This document shows positions 1 through 13,935 of a DNA stretch of 64,000 bases, one piece after another. The stretch covers positions 463,910,072 through 463,974,071 of the forward strand of contig NC_081406.1 in the NCBI RefSeq assembly GCF_030272615.1. Direction: 5' to 3'. Under the pieces are notes generated by a model, which did not search any database, had not been told where the DNA came from, and saw only the letters and a program-made list of their open reading frames with translations. The translations under genes and the position numbers were made by a program. Position 1 is the first letter of the stretch. Each line of letters opens with the position of its first letter. Source of the DNA: Cryptomeria japonica. Taxonomy: Eukaryota; Streptophyta; Pinopsida; Cupressales; Cupressaceae.

Positions 1-3000
1 TGTTATCCATTCATTACGTACAATTTTGCATTAAACTCATACCATGCATCTTGTTCCAAAACGTTCTATAATATCATCATAACTAATGAGGTCTTTTCAT
101 GCATACTTATTTTCATTAACATTAGTAGAGTACATTCCTTCATGATCCATTTAGTGCATTTAAAAGATGACTACATACATGCATTACGATAATTCTCATC
201 TAACCCACTTATACATTCTATCAAATTGCCATCCATACATGCTAACACTAACCATGAAACACAAGATCAAAAGTATCGCATAACACCAAAATGATCTCAG
301 AGTTCACCCCTAGATGGCTACATCTCTGAGTCTTCTCAACTACAAGACCCCTATGATAATTATTTAAGTTATAGTTACATAGGGTTCATGTCATTTACAT
401 TCCTACCTTTTAGGCGAGCACAAACAATATACAAATGACCTCTTCAGTCAATAAATCCTAAATGATCCCTACATAGAAACAGATCCAACTAAGCATATTA
501 AAAGATGATACAAATGTCCATTCCCTAACGATACTCTAACTAGGAGCCTGACTAAATATGGCCAACCATAAAACAAACAGATGACAAGGTCCAAACAAAC
601 ATATCCAGGTCTGGCCATTACTTTAAACAAAAGCAAATACAACATTGAGAACTTGCGACAACAATAACCAAAAAAAAAGGTACAATCTTTTCCCATATTG
701 ATTTAAACATTTAAAGGTTCATCAAGTTTTCTAAATGATCTAAGTTGTTTTCGGTTTTCTACCTCATCTAGGTCCACGTCATTCTTGGTTTTCTACTCAC
801 TACGTTCATATGCATCAAGACATAACATAAATACATCCCTACGAGTTTTTCAACCAAGTTTACATGAATGGAAAGCATTAATTGTCTAAATATGTTATTT
901 AATCCTTAGATAAACATCATTGACATACTGGTTTGGAACAATACTCTAGTCCCCTTTTCTAGCAACGCAAATTTACCCTTTACAAAAAGGAAATATACAT
1001 TAAAAGGAATAAAGAAATGGGAAATCCCTTTCCTAATGAAATAAAATCCCCTTATATTTAAAACAATTTCGCCATCCGAAAATATTAAATAACATATATA
1101 TATCCCAATATATACCTAAATAAAAATTAACAACTGAACAACAATTATTTATTCATTGGTAATATACGCTATAAAAGGACCAATAATTAATATATATCTG
1201 AAATATACATTAATCCATAATTAATAATTAATATATAATAATAATATATATTAATTAGAGTTTAATATTAATAATATATATTAACTTAAAATTTAATATA
1301 TTTTTTTTTGTTGAAACTAAAAAAAAAATAACTAATTTAAAATTTAATGGAGGGCGGCAAACCCTAGGGCAGCCATGGGCCCACCTCCCATCCATGGGAG
1401 TGGGGGTGGATGTGCCCTAGCCGTCAGGATTGCAGCCACCACAGTGGATGTAGACCCTTGCCCCCCACACAGTGGAGCCGGGGTCTCTGCGGCCACCGTG
1501 GGGGTCGCATACCCTTCGGCCTCCACCTTTTGGAGTAGGGTAGTTGCGGACACTCATGTGGACATAGCCCCTCTGCCTCCACACGGTGGATGCAGGGGCT
1601 CTGCGGCTCTACGGGAGATGGGAAGGGGAGGGGCGTGGGTCTTTTCTCCTTCAAACTTTAAAAATTTTGATTTTTAATTTAATAAAATAGAATAATTTTT
1701 ATTTTTTTTAAATAAAAAAATAAATAAAACATAAACCCTCAGAGATGACTAATAAAAAAAAACACAATCTCACACAGAGACTCTAACATATTTTTTTATT
1801 TAAAATCACACGTTATCCAATACTCAAAACTTTGATGAACAACCTAAACCAGAAATCAATTTCTTCAACCAAAGCCCATATTTGGGCAAGAAAAGAACCA
1901 TTTTTCACACAGTGATTTAACCATCTTTCCACAATCCAAAATAGTGCAACCAATTTTTCCAAGGCTAAAACTCAAATCTGGGAACATTCATGGATTCTTA
2001 AACCATATTTTTCATGAAGAACAACCAAACACAATTCTTGATTTAACAATGGAATAAAAAGTTAAACAACAATCCTACCTACTTTAGCATTCCTGGTAAG
2101 ATTTTTTGAAGAAGAGCCCAACCTGCAGCTGTAGAAAAATCCATCCTTCCAAAACCCCCAATCTCCATCCAAAAATATTCTTTCTTTTTCCAAAAAAAAA
2201 TCAACAACCCCCAAAATATTTTTCCAACCTAGGTTAAAAGAATGAAATTTTGATCTAATTTTCTAATTTCGAATTTAAACACTTTTTAAATAAAAATTGA
2301 AAATAATCATTCTTTTCAACTATTCAAATAATCTAACTTGCTTTTCTAATTAAAATTAAAATGATTCTCTCTTTCTTTTAATTTTAATTTTCTTAATATT
2401 AACTAAGCTAACATTTATATTTCACAATATTGACGAGGATAAAATATTTTAATTAAATTAATTCCCAAAATCAATCTTTTACACTATATCAAATATACAT
2501 ATAAATTAAATTTGCTTTTCTAATAAAAATTGATTTTCTTAAATAAGTAAAATTAACCTTTCTTTTCCGAAATGCAAAAGAGATTAAATTATTTCGATTT
2601 CAAATAACTTTAAATCTTTCCTTTTTAAAACACATAAACTAATTAAATTTGTTATTTAAAATTAACCATTAAATTAAACTCACTAAAAACATAAATAAAG
2701 CGATATTTTTAATTAATGATTAATCACATTAAAGAAACCTATATATTTTAATTCCTCAATTACAAATGCGTAAATGAACACATTAAATCAAATTAAATAC
2801 TTAAACTTGCTACAAACATACATAAAGTGATCTTTTTAATTAATGATTAATCACATAAAAGAAACATATTTATTTTTAATTTCTCAATTACCAATGCGTA
2901 AATGAATAGATTAAATTGAATTTAATACTTAGGATAAAATATTCTTTTTTACCACATGCAAGGCACACAACCCAAGAAATCCAACCAATCACACAACACG

Positions 3001-3388
3001 CAAACCCAAACAAAAAGGGAAACCGATGGACCACACACGATGCTCCCTTGATCATGGCTAAGGCAAGATGAGGGTTTTGCGACCACCTAATCCAAATTCA
3101 AAGGATTAAAGAGGTATACTCAACCCTGCGAATCCTGATGGAGATGAACCTCGCACCTAGGCGATACTGTACCTGCAATCTCCTACAACCATGAGTCACA
3201 CAAGCATACATATATATATATTCAATGAAGGCGTTAGCTTGAGATTTTTAACAAGAATTAGGGAAACAATTAAACTTACACAAGAATCAATGCAAAAGCA
3301 CAATAACAGGTACGCACAATATCCACATAAAAAAAGTCAACCAAGGTCAAACCAATTTTACAAGGCCAACTAGGGTAGGGGCACTACA
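1..3388 (-). repeat. LTR1: 3' LTR of LARD-like element A (left end outside window)
   Basis: This is the left, outer LTR of element A. Position 1 aligns by eye with position 30258 in LTR5, so about 0.9 kb of this LTR lies outside the window. The first 100 bases differ from LTR5 at about four positions. It ends GGGGCACTACA at 3388 and is followed at once by a reverse-complement polypurine tract, so on the minus strand the LTR begins TGTAGTGCCCC. The content is AT-rich except for a GC-rich island near 1349-1645. The short open frames inside it are not shared between LTR copies and I do not call genes. Retroelement LTRs normally supply promoter and polyadenylation signals; none is identified here. 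Confidence 0.85.
1349..1645. repeat. GC-rich island inside LTR1
   Basis: This is an abrupt 300-bp GC-rich block in an otherwise AT-rich LTR. It is built of degenerate repeats of roughly 20-45 bp around GCGGCCACCGTGGGGGTCGCAG-like and CCTCCAC-GGTGGA-like words. All five LTR copies carry the block at the matching place. Short ORFs cross it in several frames on both strands, as expected for GC-rich repeats, so I do not treat it as coding. Confidence 0.75.
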
Positions 3389-3402
3389 TTCTCCCCCCTA
3401 GG
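3389..3402 (-). other. Polypurine tract of element A
   Basis: The plus-strand text TTCTCCCCCCTAGG directly abuts the LTR end ACTACA. Read on the minus strand this is CCTAGGGGGGAGAA followed by TGTAGTG, the expected plus-strand priming tract just upstream of a 3' LTR. It sets the element on the minus strand. Confidence 0.85.
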
Positions 3403-6400
3403 CTCTGACTTACTCCTGAAAGTCGTAAGGCTAGATGGAAATCATGCAACACGTATTAGCCCTGAAACTCATTTAACAAATATAAATTTGCACTTATGAA
3501 TCCTTCCATAAATAAATGAAACATTATTGCTAAAACCTTTATGAATATCATTACCCATTGGCAAGGTACAACTAAAGCCATACACTTCTTAAAATATTCT
3601 ATGAATTATCGACAATCATAGCAGAGAAACAAGAATTTTCTTCCTTTCATACACCAATTATAGAAAAAATAAAATAAAAAAAATAACCACAATTACCATA
3701 CTCATTCTACCAAACATGGCAAGAAAACATGCCCTCATGATCAATTTCTTTTACCAATTCATCCTTTTACAAAGCTTTATCGCATAGAACTAGCTTCCAA
3801 TATCAATTTTTACATCCAAGTTAACATTTCAATAAATAGGAGCAATGTAAATAACTCAATTGTTTATACTTTCCAGGCATATAAGAAATTTTCTCAATGA
3901 CTATGTCCCATTACATAGTGACAAGTTAACACCATTCAATCCATGATTACACATAATAACCATCCACATAACTAGATTGCACAACACAAAATGGCCACAT
4001 GTGAGCATGTCTAATGCTTGGTCAAAGATAACATGCACGATCAACATCTCTATGCCTAATCTCAGAACAAATAACATGATCATAAATATCCAACATCTCA
4101 CTCAAGGGCTTGATGGTGCTAGAGTACACCATAGCAGTGCTACCTTTCATACAAGACCCTCGTGAACATCCCTTGTTGCATAACGTGTTTAGCCTCCAAG
4201 AGATAGTCACCACTCATAGGTAGGTAGTGGATCCTAGCTATCTCACAGCCTCACATACCCCCATCCTCAAGGTTGCCTATGTCTACTTCCTCATATACAC
4301 TCAACCAAGACCATCTCCTATGTTCTTGGAGAGGAATTCACATTCCAACACCAGACCAACATACGAAAACAACAATCGTCTAGCTATCGCAGTAGCTCAT
4401 CATGTGGTGTGGCCTAGTCACACATCCGCATGGCATGACAATGTGCACCTCAACATCACCCCACATCACGTCATCACGTGGCATGGCTCTACCCTAAACC
4501 TGTCGGTAGGCCACATGGCAATGTCTACTACATCCCGCATCGTGTCTCAGCACGGCATGGCAATACTCCAAGCGGAAAAGGCATGCAATGGACGTATCGC
4601 GCATGGCAGTGTACCTCATGGAAAAGGGCATGTGCAGGTCACACCCCGCATAGCGATGTTCCTCTTAGGATACCCACTGTAAGCCAGAGGTATACATGGC
4701 TAAGGTCTACCCACAAGTCTACCAACACTAGTCGATTGGCAGCTCATGTGAAAAATAACATGCCTCTCATGAAGACAAGGCAAAAGATGCTCCAATAACA
4801 TCCATTGTTATGCTCAAGAACTATCATCAATTATGCTCAAATAAAGAATAGGAATAGGCTGGCACACATGAATCTCATAAATTGGTTCATCACAAGGGAA
4901 AGTATTGAGTACACCTATAATACAGTTTCATTATATAACTATTTTTCCTCGAAATAGGGAAGCTAAAGTCGCTTCGCGTCGACATTACTCGTACGTCATT
5001 CCATACTATTCAAGGAATGGTGGCTTCTAATACTACCCCTTCACATACTAACTTATCAACAACCCCTGGGTTGGCATTGAGTAAGGAAACAAATAAGCAA
5101 CATCACATAAACAGTATGGTTTCACATACTCATAAGCAAACATATCCTCCATGATTGATTACTTCACCATCCCATGGGCACACATAGAAAGCACGGGTTT
5201 CATACAACACACAAGGTATAGCACCATTACTGGTTTAGTCACATTTATGGGGGTAATTTTCAATACGCTATCATCTACTCAGGACGGGTTTTACCTATGC
5301 TCTCCACATGAATCACTAGATAAAGTTTACTCTAAATACACGTACTAAAATTCTTAACAATTCAAAACTTACACAAGGAAATAACGTCATTACGATATAT
5401 TTCTCAAATTCCACTAAGCATTTGCATTCACATTACTAACTATGCAATTTTCTTTTCCAAAGCGAAAAACATTCCTCTTTAAATTAGAAGCCAAAAGAAA
5501 ACATACAATTTCATATGCGTTATAAAAATTCTTCTTAAATCACTACATTCTTAGTAGCATTTCTAAAAATCTTATGATCTTAGGCAAGGAGAAGGGGAAA
5601 GAGAGTTTGAAAATTAAACTATTTCCTACAAATGCATACGATCCACAAGGTCACACTATATGCTCAGATATAAGTCTATCATTTTAGTTGCACAATTTTC
5701 ATTTCACTATCTTTTATGGAGGATGCCAAAACAACCTAACATAACTTTTCCAATTATTATGGTTGCAATAGAATGTTCTAGTTTCCGAACAATAGATATC
5801 AAAATAGGTAATCTTATCGATAATGCAAGACCTCTTGAGAACACTCACTATTCTTAGTTCAAAACAAAGCATATCAAAAATCTGCAACCTATCATTGAAA
5901 ATTCAAGGTATGGTAAGAAGATAAGCGAGGAGCTATCAACTAAATAATACACATTTATGCATACACATCAAACAAGCTTTTCATTCTTACTTTCTGAACA
6001 TAATAAGGAAACTACATATATCCAAAACCAAGTTCAAAGGAGCATTGCTAAAATAGGTCCTCAATCAATCTGGTTTAAAGGAGCACATAAAACAATCTTT
6101 CGTGGAACACATTAAGACACTCTCAAAGCTACTATAACATGTTCCCTTTTGATACTTTCTTTTACAACTAAAGCAATTTCACAAAATCAACTGTTCGCAT
6201 ATTAATGCACATTACCTAAGATAGAATTTAATTATGTTACTCCTACGAGACAAATGGAGAATTCTTTAATGTAAACATACAATTTTTTTTAATAGCCAAT
6301 ATTAAATTTCAAACCAAAGCCCTTTTATAATCTAAAAACACATAAGTGTTATAAGCTCACACAAGGGCTCATTAAGTCGCAACCTTCTCTCGCAAAAGAA

Positions 6401-6773
6401 GACTCAAATAAAAGACAATTACACATATCAAAAACATTTTAAATTTCTAGAGAGAGAGAGGATGAAGGGTCATAATCAATCAATTTACTACATAATAAGC
6501 ATTCAATATCTACCACACTAGTCCTTCGAGCAAACAACACTAAGCTAGATCACAACCTTAAAAAGCACATTTCATACTGTTAGATTCAAGACATCACTAA
6601 CCAACCCAAATGGTCTAGTCAAAAGAGTACAACGAATCAAAAGGAAGGTACATATGACTCTCTTTCAGAATAAGAGAAATTGTAGACCAAGACCTCAATA
6701 AGCATACAAAGCACATATAATCATTCCAAAGCACCCACATCAAGAAGGTGAAAACAAGGTGTGAACACACACG

Positions 6774-6778
6774 TTACA
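6774..6778. repeat. TSD (left copy, TTACA) of element B
   Basis: TTACA immediately precedes the LTR start TGTAATGCC. The same five bases follow the far LTR end at 29220-29224. Joining the two flanks restores a CGTTACACAC-type sequence like that seen unbroken inside element B near 13787, so B landed inside the internal region of A. Confidence 0.88.
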
Positions 6779-9700
6779 TGTAATGCCCAGCTAGGAAATC
6801 CCAAAGGGATTAAGCTAAACACGAGAATAGAGAGCAATAATTTTATTTTTAAAAGTTAAACACATCATTAAGATACATCGAGATATTAAAGTACAGATTA
6901 CATAGCGGAAGACATCAACTAAATCCTAAAAGGGTTTCCCAACGTGATTACTTAATTCCACATTTCACTTAACTCACACTAATTAATCCAATAAGCTAAT
7001 TATCTTATAACGAGATATTTCTTAAACAAGGATAATTTCTTTCAGAAGATGAAAATATAAATCACAAGATAAGGTTCATCCATTAAGATTTATTCATACC
7101 TTTCGTTCATGCTTTTCATTAAAATTTAAGTCATACATCTAATTTATTAACGCACTTGAATTTCATCATAAACTAATGAGATCTTTCCATGCATACTTAA
7201 TTTCCTTAGCAATAACTGAATGCATTCTATTGCTCTAATCTACAATCTTCCATGATCCCATTTCAACAATTAAAAGACGACTGCATACATGCATTTAAGA
7301 TTAATTTCTTCTAATCCACTGTACATTCTATCAAAATGTCATCCATACATGCTAACACTAAACATGAAACATAAGAACAAAATCATCACATAACACCAAC
7401 ATGATCTCGGAGTTCACCCAAAGGGCCACATCTTTGGGGCATAATTGTCTTACTTAGAGATTCATTAAAACCACTCTAATATATTATAAGGTTATCACTT
7501 ATTAGAGTCACTTTCGATGGGTTACCCAGCAGCCACTCTGGGCGCAACCCCCAGTCGAAAGCCACTTTCCCATACGACACAAGACTATACTCAAACAAAC
7601 TCAATAAACCAAGGAACACACATGGTCAAGCAAACAGAGTTCAAAATGGAAGGAACAACCATTTGGTCAAACACGACTTCATATGAGGTACACTGACTGA
7701 TGGTAGTCTAACTAGAGACCTGACCAACTATGGTCAATCACAAATCATCATTCGACACCCACATAAAGGAAATGACTAATTACGAAACCACCACAAAGCA
7801 ACAGTCAAACTCAAGACCGAGGGCTGAAACAAGTACCCCAAATCACTCCATACGACAGGGTCCTATCAAACAAAGCACGACTTGCCATTACTTAAGCAAA
7901 AGCGAATACATAAATTCAACTTGCATAGGCAACAATTGGTAAATACAATATTTTCCCATATTGATTTAAACATTAAATGTTGATCAAGTTTTCTAAATGA
8001 TCTAAGTTAGATTGCAGTTATCTACCTCATCTAGGTATAATTTGATTCTTGGTTTTCTAACTCCCTAAGGTTCATTAGCATCGACATACATGAATGTGTC
8101 GTTATGAGTTCTTAAACCAAGTTCACATGAATATAATTAAATAATCAGTAACCAACTAAATAAGATATTTATTCTTCAAATAAAACATCGTTCTCATACT
8201 GGCTCAAAAACAATCTCTCCAATTTCGTGTTTTCCAAGCCCAGTTACACTATACGGATCAAGGAAACATAAACATATAAGGAATCCAAATAAAGACAGTC
8301 CATTCCTACTTAACAATTATTTCCTTGTGCATATATAGAAAATTACCAAACTTAAATATTAATTACTATATAAATTTTTTAATCCGCAATTAAAAAAAAT
8401 ATATACAATTAATAATAACAAAATAACAAATTAAGTATCTAATTAGTAAAATATGCATTAATAATAAAATACAATTTGAATATTAATTATAGTATATTTC
8501 CACTTATACAATTAATTAATTACAAATAATCATAATTTATTAATTAAATGCCATATTAAATCTTAATTAAAAACTTAATTAAAATTTACATTTAATAATA
8601 TTAAATAATTATTATATTTTTTAAAAAAAACAATTTTTAAAAACAACAATATAATCGGTGGTGGCGAAAGGGTAGCTGGGCCCACCTCCCTTTAATGGGG
8701 GTTGGGAGGTCGTGCCCTAGCCGCGGGCGGCGCCACCGCGGTGGACACAGGTCCCGCGGTGCCCACGCGGCCACCGCAGGGGACCCTACGGCCACCGCGG
8801 GAGTCTCAACTAGTTGCAGCCGCTGCTAGTCGCAGACCCACGCAGGGGGGAGGAGGCGGCGAGTTGAGTCTCTGCTCCCCGTCCCTCCAACCCCAATGCA
8901 TCACATTTTATTTTATTTTTGTTTCAAACAATTAAAACTTCGATTTTGAAATAAAAATCGATTTTGCTATGAAATATATTTTTGTTTTATATTTTTGTTT
9001 TCTAAAAACAACAACCCCCATTTTTGTTTTAAACAATCTCATATAGAGACTTAAAATAAAAAAATTTCAAAATGATAAAGGATTTCAAAATTAGAGAAAT
9101 TTGTTGAATATCCTTCCAAAATATACAATTTTGGGCAAAAAGAAATCTCATTTCTCAAACAAGATACAAGCAATCAGCCTATCTTAACTAATTTCCACTA
9201 TAATTCTTAATCTTGAGGCAATCAATGGAGAATTTGAAACAAAAATTGCATGAAGAACATTCAAGCCCTTTTTTTTTTTAAACAAATAACCAAATTGATA
9301 AACAAATTCCTACCTCAATAAGCATTCCTGGAAAGGATCTGATGGAGAGCCCCAACCTACAGCTCAAGAAATTCTTCTCCTTCCAAAATCCTTAAATTTT
9401 CCATCCAAAATATTTTCCAAAAAAAAAAATCAATCTCCTATATTTTTCCAAAAATCTAGGTTAAATGGGAAAGGTTTGACCAAATTTTTTTTTTTTTGGA
9501 ATTAAAATATTTTATTTAAAATAATTCCTCAAAATCATTTTTTTAAACTATATCAATAATTAAACTTGTTTTTCAATTTAAAATTGATTTTTCCAAATAA
9601 CTGAATTTAGCCTTTCTATTTCCAAAATGCCAACAAGATAAAATTAATTCTATTTTAATTAAATTTAAATCTTTCTTTTCCAACATCATAAACATAATAA

Positions 9701-10311
9701 TTTGACATTAAAAACAACCATTTAATTGAACTTGCTACCAACCTGAATTGAGCAATCACATAAAAAGGGAGCCTATTTAATTTAGTCCCCGAATATACTA
9801 ATGGGTAAACACACATTAAAACAATTAAACATTAAGGATTAATTACTCGATTTAACTACACACACAAAACATGTAACCCAAGAAACTCAAACGAACAGAC
9901 GACCCACAACCCCAACCAAAGGGAATACTGACGACGACTGATGACGATCACTTGAGCACGACTTTGGTCAAACGGAAGTCTTATGACCACCTAATCCAAG
10001 TTCTAAGGACCAAAAAGGTACACTCAAACCTGCAAATCTAGGTTAAGATGAACCTCACACCCACGCGACACTGTACCTAGAATCTCCTGCAACCAAGAGT
10101 CATACATGCATACATATATAAACTTAATGGAAGCATTATCCTGAGATAATAACACGAAATAGGATAACTAATTAACTTGCATACAAACTGGTGCTAAAAC
10201 CACATTAACATATATGCACTAAATAAAAACATCTGACTATAATCACTATATTATGATAAACTAACCAAGGTCAAACCGAGATTAGGAATTGATTAGGGCA
10301 GGGGTACTACA
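6779..10311 (-). repeat. LTR2: 3' LTR of element B
   Basis: It runs from TGTAATGCCC to GGGGTACTACA, 3533 bp, and is followed by a polypurine tract. Compared with LTR3 it lacks roughly 560 bp: the sequence jumps near 7436 from the GATCTCGGAGTTCACCC block to the CTTACTTAGAG block. It carries about 115 bp near 9150-9325 that LTR3 has lost at about 28217. The two indels account for the 445-bp length difference. Confidence 0.85.
8656..8895. repeat. GC-rich island inside LTR2
   Basis: This block aligns with the LTR3 island at 27689-27950. It is made of degenerate repeats around GCGGCCACCGCGGTGGAC and CTACGGCCACCGCGGGAG. It lies between AT-rich arms that contain only short A/T runs. No coding is called. 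Confidence 0.75.
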
Positions 10312-10325
10312 TTCTCCCCCCTAGG
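10312..10325 (-). other. Polypurine tract of element B
   Basis: TTCTCCCCCCTAGG on the plus strand (minus: CCTAGGGGGGAGAA) directly abuts the LTR2 end. It is identical to the tract of element A. Confidence 0.85.
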
Positions 10326-13300
10326 TTCTGACTTACTCCTGTAAGTCGTAAGGCTAGATGGAGAACATGTCGCACGCATGAGCCCTGAAACTCATTCAAC
10401 AAATATTAAATTGCACATAGGAATCTTTCCATAAATAAATGAAACGTTATTGCTAATTACTCTACGAATTCCATTATCCATTGGCAAGATACATCTAAAT
10501 ACATACATTTCTTATAATATTCTAGGAATTATCCACAATCATAGTAGAGAAACAAGAATTTTCTCCCTTTAATTACACCAAGTTAATGCATTACAAAGAG
10601 GTAAACAACAATTACCATACTCATCTACCAAATATGACAAGAAAAAATGCCATCGTGATCAATTTCTTTTACCAATACATATTTTTCATAAAACTTTATC
10701 GCATAGAACTAGCTCCAAAATTCTAATTTCTACAACCAAGTTAACTTTCATGAATAAGAGAAATGTAAATAACTCAATTGTTTACACTTGTCAAGCATAA
10801 GAAAACCTTTCCAAAGACTATGTCCCATAACATAGTGACAAGTTAATACAATTTACTCCATGATACACATAATAACCATCCACATAACTGAAATGCACAA
10901 CTCAAAATGCCTCATGTGAGCATGTCTAATGCTTGGTCAAAGATAACATGCACGATCAACATCTCTATGCCTGATCTCAGAACAACAATATGATCATAAA
11001 TATTCAATATCTCACTCAAAGGCTTGATGTTGCTAGGGCACACCATTGTGGTGCTACCTTCCATACAAGACCCTTGTGAATATCCCTTGTTGAGTAAGGT
11101 GGTTAGCCTCCAAGAGATAGTCACCACACATAGGTAGGTAGTGGATCCTAGCTGCATCATAGCCTCACATAACCCCATCCTCAAGGTTCCTTACGTCTAC
11201 TTCCTCGTACACACTCTACCAAGACTATCTCATATGTCCTTGGAGAGGAATTTCACATTTCAACACAAGACTAGCATATGAAAACAATAAGGATAAATTA
11301 GTTTAGCCACCAAAGTATAGATGATTAAAGATAATAAATCATCAATTCCAATAGTAAGGAAAGAAAATAATCTAGAATTTGCAACACCAAATCAAGAATG
11401 TAAAATATCACAACATCATGGCTAAACCTTCAAAGTCAAAGTAAAATAAATTGTTGGTCCCCAAAGAAATATAAAGAATATCACAACTACACATAACATC
11501 ACTATGTGACTAGCATCTAGCCACCAATGAGGAAGGAAGGAACAATCATCTAGCCATCACAGTAGCTCATAATGTGGTGCGACATAGTCACACTACCCAC
11601 ATGGCATGGCAGTGTGCACCTCAACATCACCCCGCATCACGTCATCACGCAGAATGGCAATACCCCAAGTGGAGAAGACACACAATGGATGTAAACCCAC
11701 ATGGTAGTGTACCTCGAGGAAACAAGTACGCGCAGGTCACATCCCGCATAGCAATGTATCTATAAGGATACTTGCCATAAGCCAGAGGTATACATGACTT
11801 AGGTCCACCCACATGTCCACCAACACCTACTAACTGACAGCCCATGTGGATAAACCTACCTTTCATGAAGACAAGGCAAAGGATCCTCCAAAATAAACCA
11901 TCACTATGCTCAAGGATCATCATCACTATGCTCAAATAAAGGAGAGGAATAGGCTGTCACACATAAACTTATAAATAGATTCATCGAAAGGGAAAGTATT
12001 GAGTACACCTTTGATACAATTTTATTGTATAACTATGTCATTCCTTGAAATAGAGAAGCTAAAGTCGCTTCATGCCGACATTACTCGTACGTCGATCCAT
12101 ACTATTCAAGGTATGGTGACTTCGAATACTACCCCTTAACATACTGAATTACCCACAACCCGAGGTTTGGTACTTAGTAGGGAAACAAATAAGCAACATC
12201 ACATAAATAGTATGGTTTCCCATACTCATAAGCAACATATCCTCCATGATTGATTACTTCACCAACCCATGGCACATATAATAAGCTCTAGTTTCTTACA
12301 ATACACATGAATATACCAGTACTGGTTTAGTCACATCTACGAGGAGTACTTTCCAGTACGCTATCATCTACTCAAGGGAGATTTAAATTATGATTTCCAC
12401 ATGAATAACTGAATCAAGTTTACTCTAGATACAAGTACTGAAATTATTAACAATTCACAATTACATAAGAAAATAACATCATTCCTGTATCTTTCTCTAA
12501 TTCCACTAAGCATTCGAATTCACATTACTAACTATGCAATTTTTCTTTTTAAATAAATGCATTCTTAGTAGCATTTCTAAAAATCTTATGATTTAGGCAA
12601 AGAGAAGGGAAAGAAATTTTGATAACCAAACTATTTCCTACATGGACACAAGATCAACAAAATCACACTACATGCTAAAATTTCTCACTATAAGCCTATC
12701 ATTTCAATTGCACAATTTTCATGTCGCTACCACTTTAGAAGGATGCCAAATAGCCTAACATGACGTTTCCAATTATTATGGTTGCAACAAAATGTTTTAG
12801 TTTTCCAAACAACAGAGATCAAAATAGGTAGTCTTTTCGATACTACCAGACCTCTTGAGAACACCCACTACTTTAATAAAATATAGACACATATCATAAT
12901 TTGCAACATATCACTGAAAATCAAATTACGATCAAAAGGTAAGCGAGGAGCTATCACCAAAACAATACATATTAATGCATGCACATCAGACAAGCTTTTC
13001 ATTCTCACTTTCTAAACATAATAAGGTAGTTACATATACCCAAAAGCAAGTTCAATGGAGCATTGCTAAAATAAATCCTCAAACAAACTGGTTTAATGAA
13101 ACACATAAAATAGTCTTTTGTGGAACACATTAATACACTCTCGAAGCTACTATAACATGTTCCCTTTAATACTTCTTTTTACAAACTAAGTAGTTTCACA
13201 TAACAACTATTCACATATTAGTGCACATTACTTAAGATAGAATTTAATTATGTTACTCCTACCAAACACATGGAGAATTCTTAATGTAAACATACAGTTT

Positions 13301-13921
13301 TCTCCCAATAACCAAAATGAACTTTCAAACCCATAGCCCCTTTTTATTATCTAAAACCACATAAGTGTCATAAGGCTCACACAAGGGTTCAAGAAGTCAC
13401 ACCTTTCTCTTGCAAAAGGAAACCTCATATAAGAGATAATTACACATATCCCAAACATTTTAATTTCTAGAGAGAGAGAGGAATGGTCATAATCATTCAA
13501 TTTGCTACAAAATAAGCATTCAATATTTGCCATACTAGTCCTTCAAGTGGACAACACTAAGCTAGATCATAATCTTAAACAATCACAATTCACACTTTTA
13601 GATTCAAGACAAGCACAAACCAACCCAAATGGATTAGTCCAAAGAGTACAACACTCAATAAGAAAGGTACATACGATTCTCCTTCAGAATATGAGTAATC
13701 GTAGACCAAGATATCAATAAGCAACAAAGAACATATAATCACTCCAAAGCACCAACATCAAGAAGGTGAAAACAAGGTGTGAACACACGCGTTACACACA
13801 AGTTAAGGTCTGCTCAATCACTCACATACAAAGAGGAGGACAAGCATGTACATAAGGTTGATACACCTCACACCAACTAAGGGCACACACGACACCAGAG
13901 ATGCTAGTGTTTGCAACATGG

Positions 13922-13933
13922 GCTCTGATACCA
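13922..13933 (-). other. Primer binding site of element B (tRNA-iMet type)
   Basis: GCTCTGATACCA on the plus strand reads TGGTATCAGAGC on the minus strand. That is the standard plant initiator-methionine tRNA binding site, two bases from the LTR3 edge at 13936. It fixes the orientation and the 5' LTR boundary. Confidence 0.9.
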
Positions 13934-13935
13934 AA

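Larger units (their letters stand above)
3389..6778 (-). mobile_element. Internal region of LARD-like element A, part 1 (non-coding)
   Basis: This stretch runs from the polypurine tract of element A to the insertion point of element B. It aligns along its length with the internal region of element B (10312-13935). Examples are the tract-adjacent AGTCGTAAGGCTAGATGG, the GGTAGGTAGTGGATCCTAGC block near 4220 and the end GAAAACAAGGTGTGAACAC. No gag, protease, integrase or RT motif is visible on either strand. Conservation of a long non-coding core between very long LTRs is the hallmark of LARDs (large retrotransposon derivatives), which depend on proteins supplied in trans. The longest open frame (4227-4682, plus strand) is not preserved in element B. 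The core continues at 29225. Confidence 0.8.
10312..13935 (-). mobile_element. Internal region of element B (non-coding)
   Basis: This is a 3624-bp core between LTR2 and LTR3, closely matching the core of element A. It carries about 230 bp near 11285-11530 (AAACAATAAGG...AATCATCTAGCC) that are absent from A near 4365. No retroviral protein motif was found in any frame. The region around 11560-11765 is richer in GC and contains repeated ATGGCA-type words also present in A around 4430-4680. The short ORFs here differ in position and frame from those in A, which argues against coding. Confidence 0.82.

Noticed and set aside
1344-1677. ORFs on both strands over the GC-rich island (also at 8702, 17239-17654, 27626-27958 and 31665-31971)
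   Set aside because: GC-rich short repeats have few stops in any frame. The translations differ among the five copies and look like low-complexity Pro/Gly/Ala/Arg text.
4227-4682. 151-codon plus-strand open frame in the element A core
   Set aside because: The matching region of element B does not keep the frame. The block is repeat-like in its words, and there is no recognisable domain.
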